64,000 nt of DNA, taken from positions 38,899,176-38,963,175 of the forward strand of contig NC_080046.1 of NCBI RefSeq assembly GCF_012489685.1, in the 5' to 3' direction. Numbering within the stretch: position 1 is the first letter of the stretch; every line of letters starts with the position of its first letter. This document shows, piece after piece, positions 61,351 through 64,000 of the stretch. This DNA comes from Lotus japonicus (Eukaryota; Streptophyta; Magnoliopsida; Fabales; Fabaceae). The translations under genes were made by a program, and so were the position numbers. The notes under the pieces are model-generated. The model worked only from the letters and a program-made list of their open reading frames with translations. It was not told the DNA's origin and made no database searches.

Positions 61351-61739
61351 TCTTGGTCACACTTACTTGAGCATGGTATGTGAGCTAGAATATCAGTAGT
61401 ATAGTTAGCAGATTCCTTATATTCACATTTGTGAGGAACATCTTAAATCTTGCATTTCCCATGGAACACCTTGAAAGCTTCATTGAATTGAAGCTCACAT
61501 CTTGGTGTGGTTTCTCTTCCCAAGTATCAAAATATCAAAATCTGACAGTACAAAGCATGCTCTGACCTTGACCAAGAAGCTTCACATGAGAACCTTTACT
61601 CAGAATAGCCCAGCCATGAGGGTCTTGTTTAAGGAACAACAATCTCTATCTCTTGCATGGACTCCTGCATTTCCTCACTTCCACCCTTCATCATCAGTTT
61701 CTTCGTAGCTAACAAGTTCTAGGGTGATCCAGAAGTGGG

Positions 61740-62079
61740 GAGAACAACCTTGGGGCTATCCCTTCCCAATGGATATGTGATAGGTTTAGTCAGAAAGTTA
61801 AACCTCCTTTAAAAAGGCATCAGAAACAAGGGTCTTCCTAGTTAGGAACTAACTAGCTGAGTTAGCTTAGATAGTATAAATGGAAGTCAATACACTTGAT
61901 AAGATAGTTTTTGGGAAGTTATTGGTTAGGTGGAACTGAATATTGGATTCAGTTGTAACTCCCTGAACTAGTATCATTTTCTCAGTAATAATACCTTTTC
62001 TCAAGAATCCATTGATTCTTGGAGACATTCTTCTATTTTGTGTTCATTCCTTTATTCTGGCCGGCACCAGTTCTAACAC
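61740..62079 (+). mobile_element. LTR-like remnant, possibly a solo LTR
   Basis: Contains a TATA-like AGTATAAATGG, an AATAATACC region and ends CCAGTTCTAACA, a layout seen in Copia LTRs. No matching second copy, primer site or target duplication was found. Confidence 0.3.
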
Positions 62080-62587
62080 TTTTCAAATAAAACCACTAAT
62101 TATTTTTTGAAATGGTATAATTGGAAATATTACTAAAAATGAACCTTTGGAAGTTGAGAAATAAAGAAATGTGAGTTCTCCAACTGCTTAAAATTGCTTA
62201 TGTGGCATGGATTAAGAGTAGAGAATTTGATGTGGCAGCTCCACTTAATCTGCCTCAGATTTAATAAATTATAAAAAAGATTAAGTTTAGATAATTAGTG
62301 ATTGCATGAATGTGCAAAATTTACATGCTTCCTTCAGATTTATCTGTCAATCTACACAAGAGGCAAAGAAGGAAGGCAAATGTTGCATAGGATCAATTTC
62401 AAAATTTGTTAGTGACTTGCTTAAGGTGTAGAATTCTTTACATCTTCAATGACTCAAAAACTAAATTGTAAAAGAATTTTATGAGGAAATATTTACAATG
62501 CTCGCATGAGAAGTTCAAAAAGTGGCTAGAAGGCAGAAGCAACATTGATCTAATGAGACAAAAACTCGGTTAAATTACGCAGATATC
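62080..62587. other. Intergenic, no gene
   Basis: Nothing recognised between the LTR-like piece and the translocator stop codon. Confidence 0.5.
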
Positions 62588-64000
62588 TCATTTACTCCGT
62601 TTCTTGGCTTCACTATACAGGATAACTCCAATAACTGTGAGGGAATATCCAAACATTCCAGTAACTGATACAGGATTTCGAAAAATCAAAATGGATATAA
62701 CAACTGCCACAGCTCCTTTCGCATTTCCTAGGACCTGTCAAAGGGGTCATGCCTTCATGTTAATGGTGTACAATATGAATATGAATGTACAGATTATACT
62801 GAGTATATTATTACCTCAAAGAAACCAATTAAATGACTAGTACATTTTCTCCCCTACTAAGGAAAGAACTCATTTGAGATTGAAAATATTAGAAACTTGT
62901 CAAGATTCATCATGCGAAACCTCACATGGTAAAAAATCCCAAATGAAAAAGTCCAACTTTGAAAGCAGACTATTAAGATGAAAAATATATCCTCAGGAGT
63001 TTCACTAATTTACTCATAAATTCCTATTCGCAGTGGTGTTCAGGGTTGTAGATGCTACTGTTTACGCAGTATGTAGGAAATCACAAAAATTTGTTGTTTG
63101 GCCAGAAACAAGTAAAATAGGCTTATATCAAAATAAAAGGAGACAGGAAAAGTCTGTTTGTATTTATTTTAACTCAAGACAACCTTTATAACCTTCGTAA
63201 GACTTTTAGATAAATGGAATACAGAATACAAAGTGGTAAGCAAAACATCATATGAGCTCGATCACCTTATTTATCTTTTATGTTTATGAGTAATATTTCA
63301 CATCACAAAACAATTTTGCAAAACCTCTTTTCAATAGATGTATCCATTTGCAAAACAACTTTATCATGTATCCATTTTGCTATTCAATCAAAATATCATT
63401 ATTGTCTAGTAAATTATTGTCTAATAAATAAATGATCAAATAAGTATGTGAGAATATGAAGAAATTGTAGTTCCATATGACCATATATATGGCTATTATT
63501 CTCATTTTGATGGATTGAGAAATTTCTATAATTTCAATGGAGGAAAGGAGAGGGGTGATACCTGAAGTGTTAATGCACTGGTGTGGTTTGTAACTAAAAA
63601 ATTGGTCAAGTTGACAAAATATGCCAGGGAAGAATTGAAGAGAAGTAACCACAAAATCTTCGAATCGTCTCTAGCAAGTGCAATTGTAATTCCAACCACA
63701 TCTTCCTCCATAATAATTGAAGCTGGAAGAAGGAATGCAACAGCCACTGGTGCCATGTACATGAGAAGGTTCATAGAATTGAGCTTTTCCCTGAGAGACC
63801 AAAGAAACAATTCAATGAGCAGTGCATGATGAGAAACCACCAATTTTCAAATACATAGACAGGAGAAAGTTTCAGCTCCTTACGCTTCAGAAGATAGCAA
63901 GACCCCTTGAAGCACTGTTTTGAGTGCCCTGGCTGCTGTAGCACCAATGCACATTAAAAATCCAAATAGATGAAAACTTGGTTCTCCCTTCATCCATGTA
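62588..64000 (-). CDS. Probable sugar phosphate/phosphate translocator (TPT family), 3' part
   Basis: Members of the triose-phosphate translocator/nucleotide-sugar transporter family exchange phosphorylated sugars or nucleotide sugars across plastid or Golgi-type membranes. Exons (complement): 64000-63884 (partial), 63790-63562, 62734-62588, all in phase. Text: [22 protein letters not shown], then [64 protein letters not shown] and the C-terminal [10 protein letters not shown] before TGA. Several hydrophobic membrane helices are evident, and the conserved [14 protein letters not shown] and [10 protein letters not shown] motifs of the family are complete. The gene begins beyond the right edge. 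It resembles the At1g12500-type uncharacterised branch; the substrate is unknown. Confidence 0.88.

Noticed and set aside
61502..61708. 68-codon frame between the PCNA flank and the LTR-like piece
   Set aside because: No recognisable domain and no gene structure; may be transposon debris.

Overview
The window is plant nuclear DNA. It has short exons with GT-AG introns, a canonical plant PCNA gene, type-B response-regulator and TPX2/WVD2-family coding remains, and every main class of plant transposable element. The PCNA sequence and the SINE, Helitron and CACTA types suggest a dicot, probably a legume; that placement is inference. Few genes look intact. The only complete and apparently functional one is PCNA (59022-60624, +). 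A sugar-phosphate translocator (62588-64000, -) runs off the right edge but is clean in what can be seen.

Layout from the left. 1-2845 (+) holds the 3' part of a TPX2/WVD2-LIKE microtubule-protein gene with a frameshift and damaged splice junctions. 5251-9392 (-) is an ARR11-like type-B response regulator that lacks the start of its receiver domain, is frameshifted just before its GARP DNA-binding domain, and carries degenerate copies of itself in its introns. 9.6-17.3 kb is AT-rich, with a PRR-like exon fragment, a Mutator-type MITE, a GRF zinc-finger pseudogene and two head-to-tail Helitron ends.

17355-31857 is a LINE with a 19-bp target-site duplication. It is split by a 10.2-kb LTR element (17666-27862) with 3.9-kb LTRs, a 5-bp target-site duplication, a tRNA-iMet primer site and only a gag gene, which is a TR-GAG-type non-autonomous Ty3 element. 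A 345-bp TRIM lies at 32085-32429. 33.8-42.6 kb is a Helitron cluster with a decayed helicase. 42729 to about 49270 is a nested pair of CACTA elements.

49793-57200 is the most striking element: a 7.4-kb Mutator-like element with 49-bp TIRs and a 9-bp target-site duplication, inserted beside a duplicated PCNA last exon. It carries two convergent genes. One encodes a plant mobile domain (PMD) protein. The other encodes a FAR1-type zinc finger, MULE transposase, SWIM finger and OTU protease-like domain in one reading frame. Three arrays of 24-bp-period perfect or near-perfect palindromes lie near each end and between the two genes. The right part contains a SINE, the PCNA promoter with E2F-like, site II-like and telo-box motifs, PCNA itself, a tandem duplication, an LTR-like remnant and the translocator.
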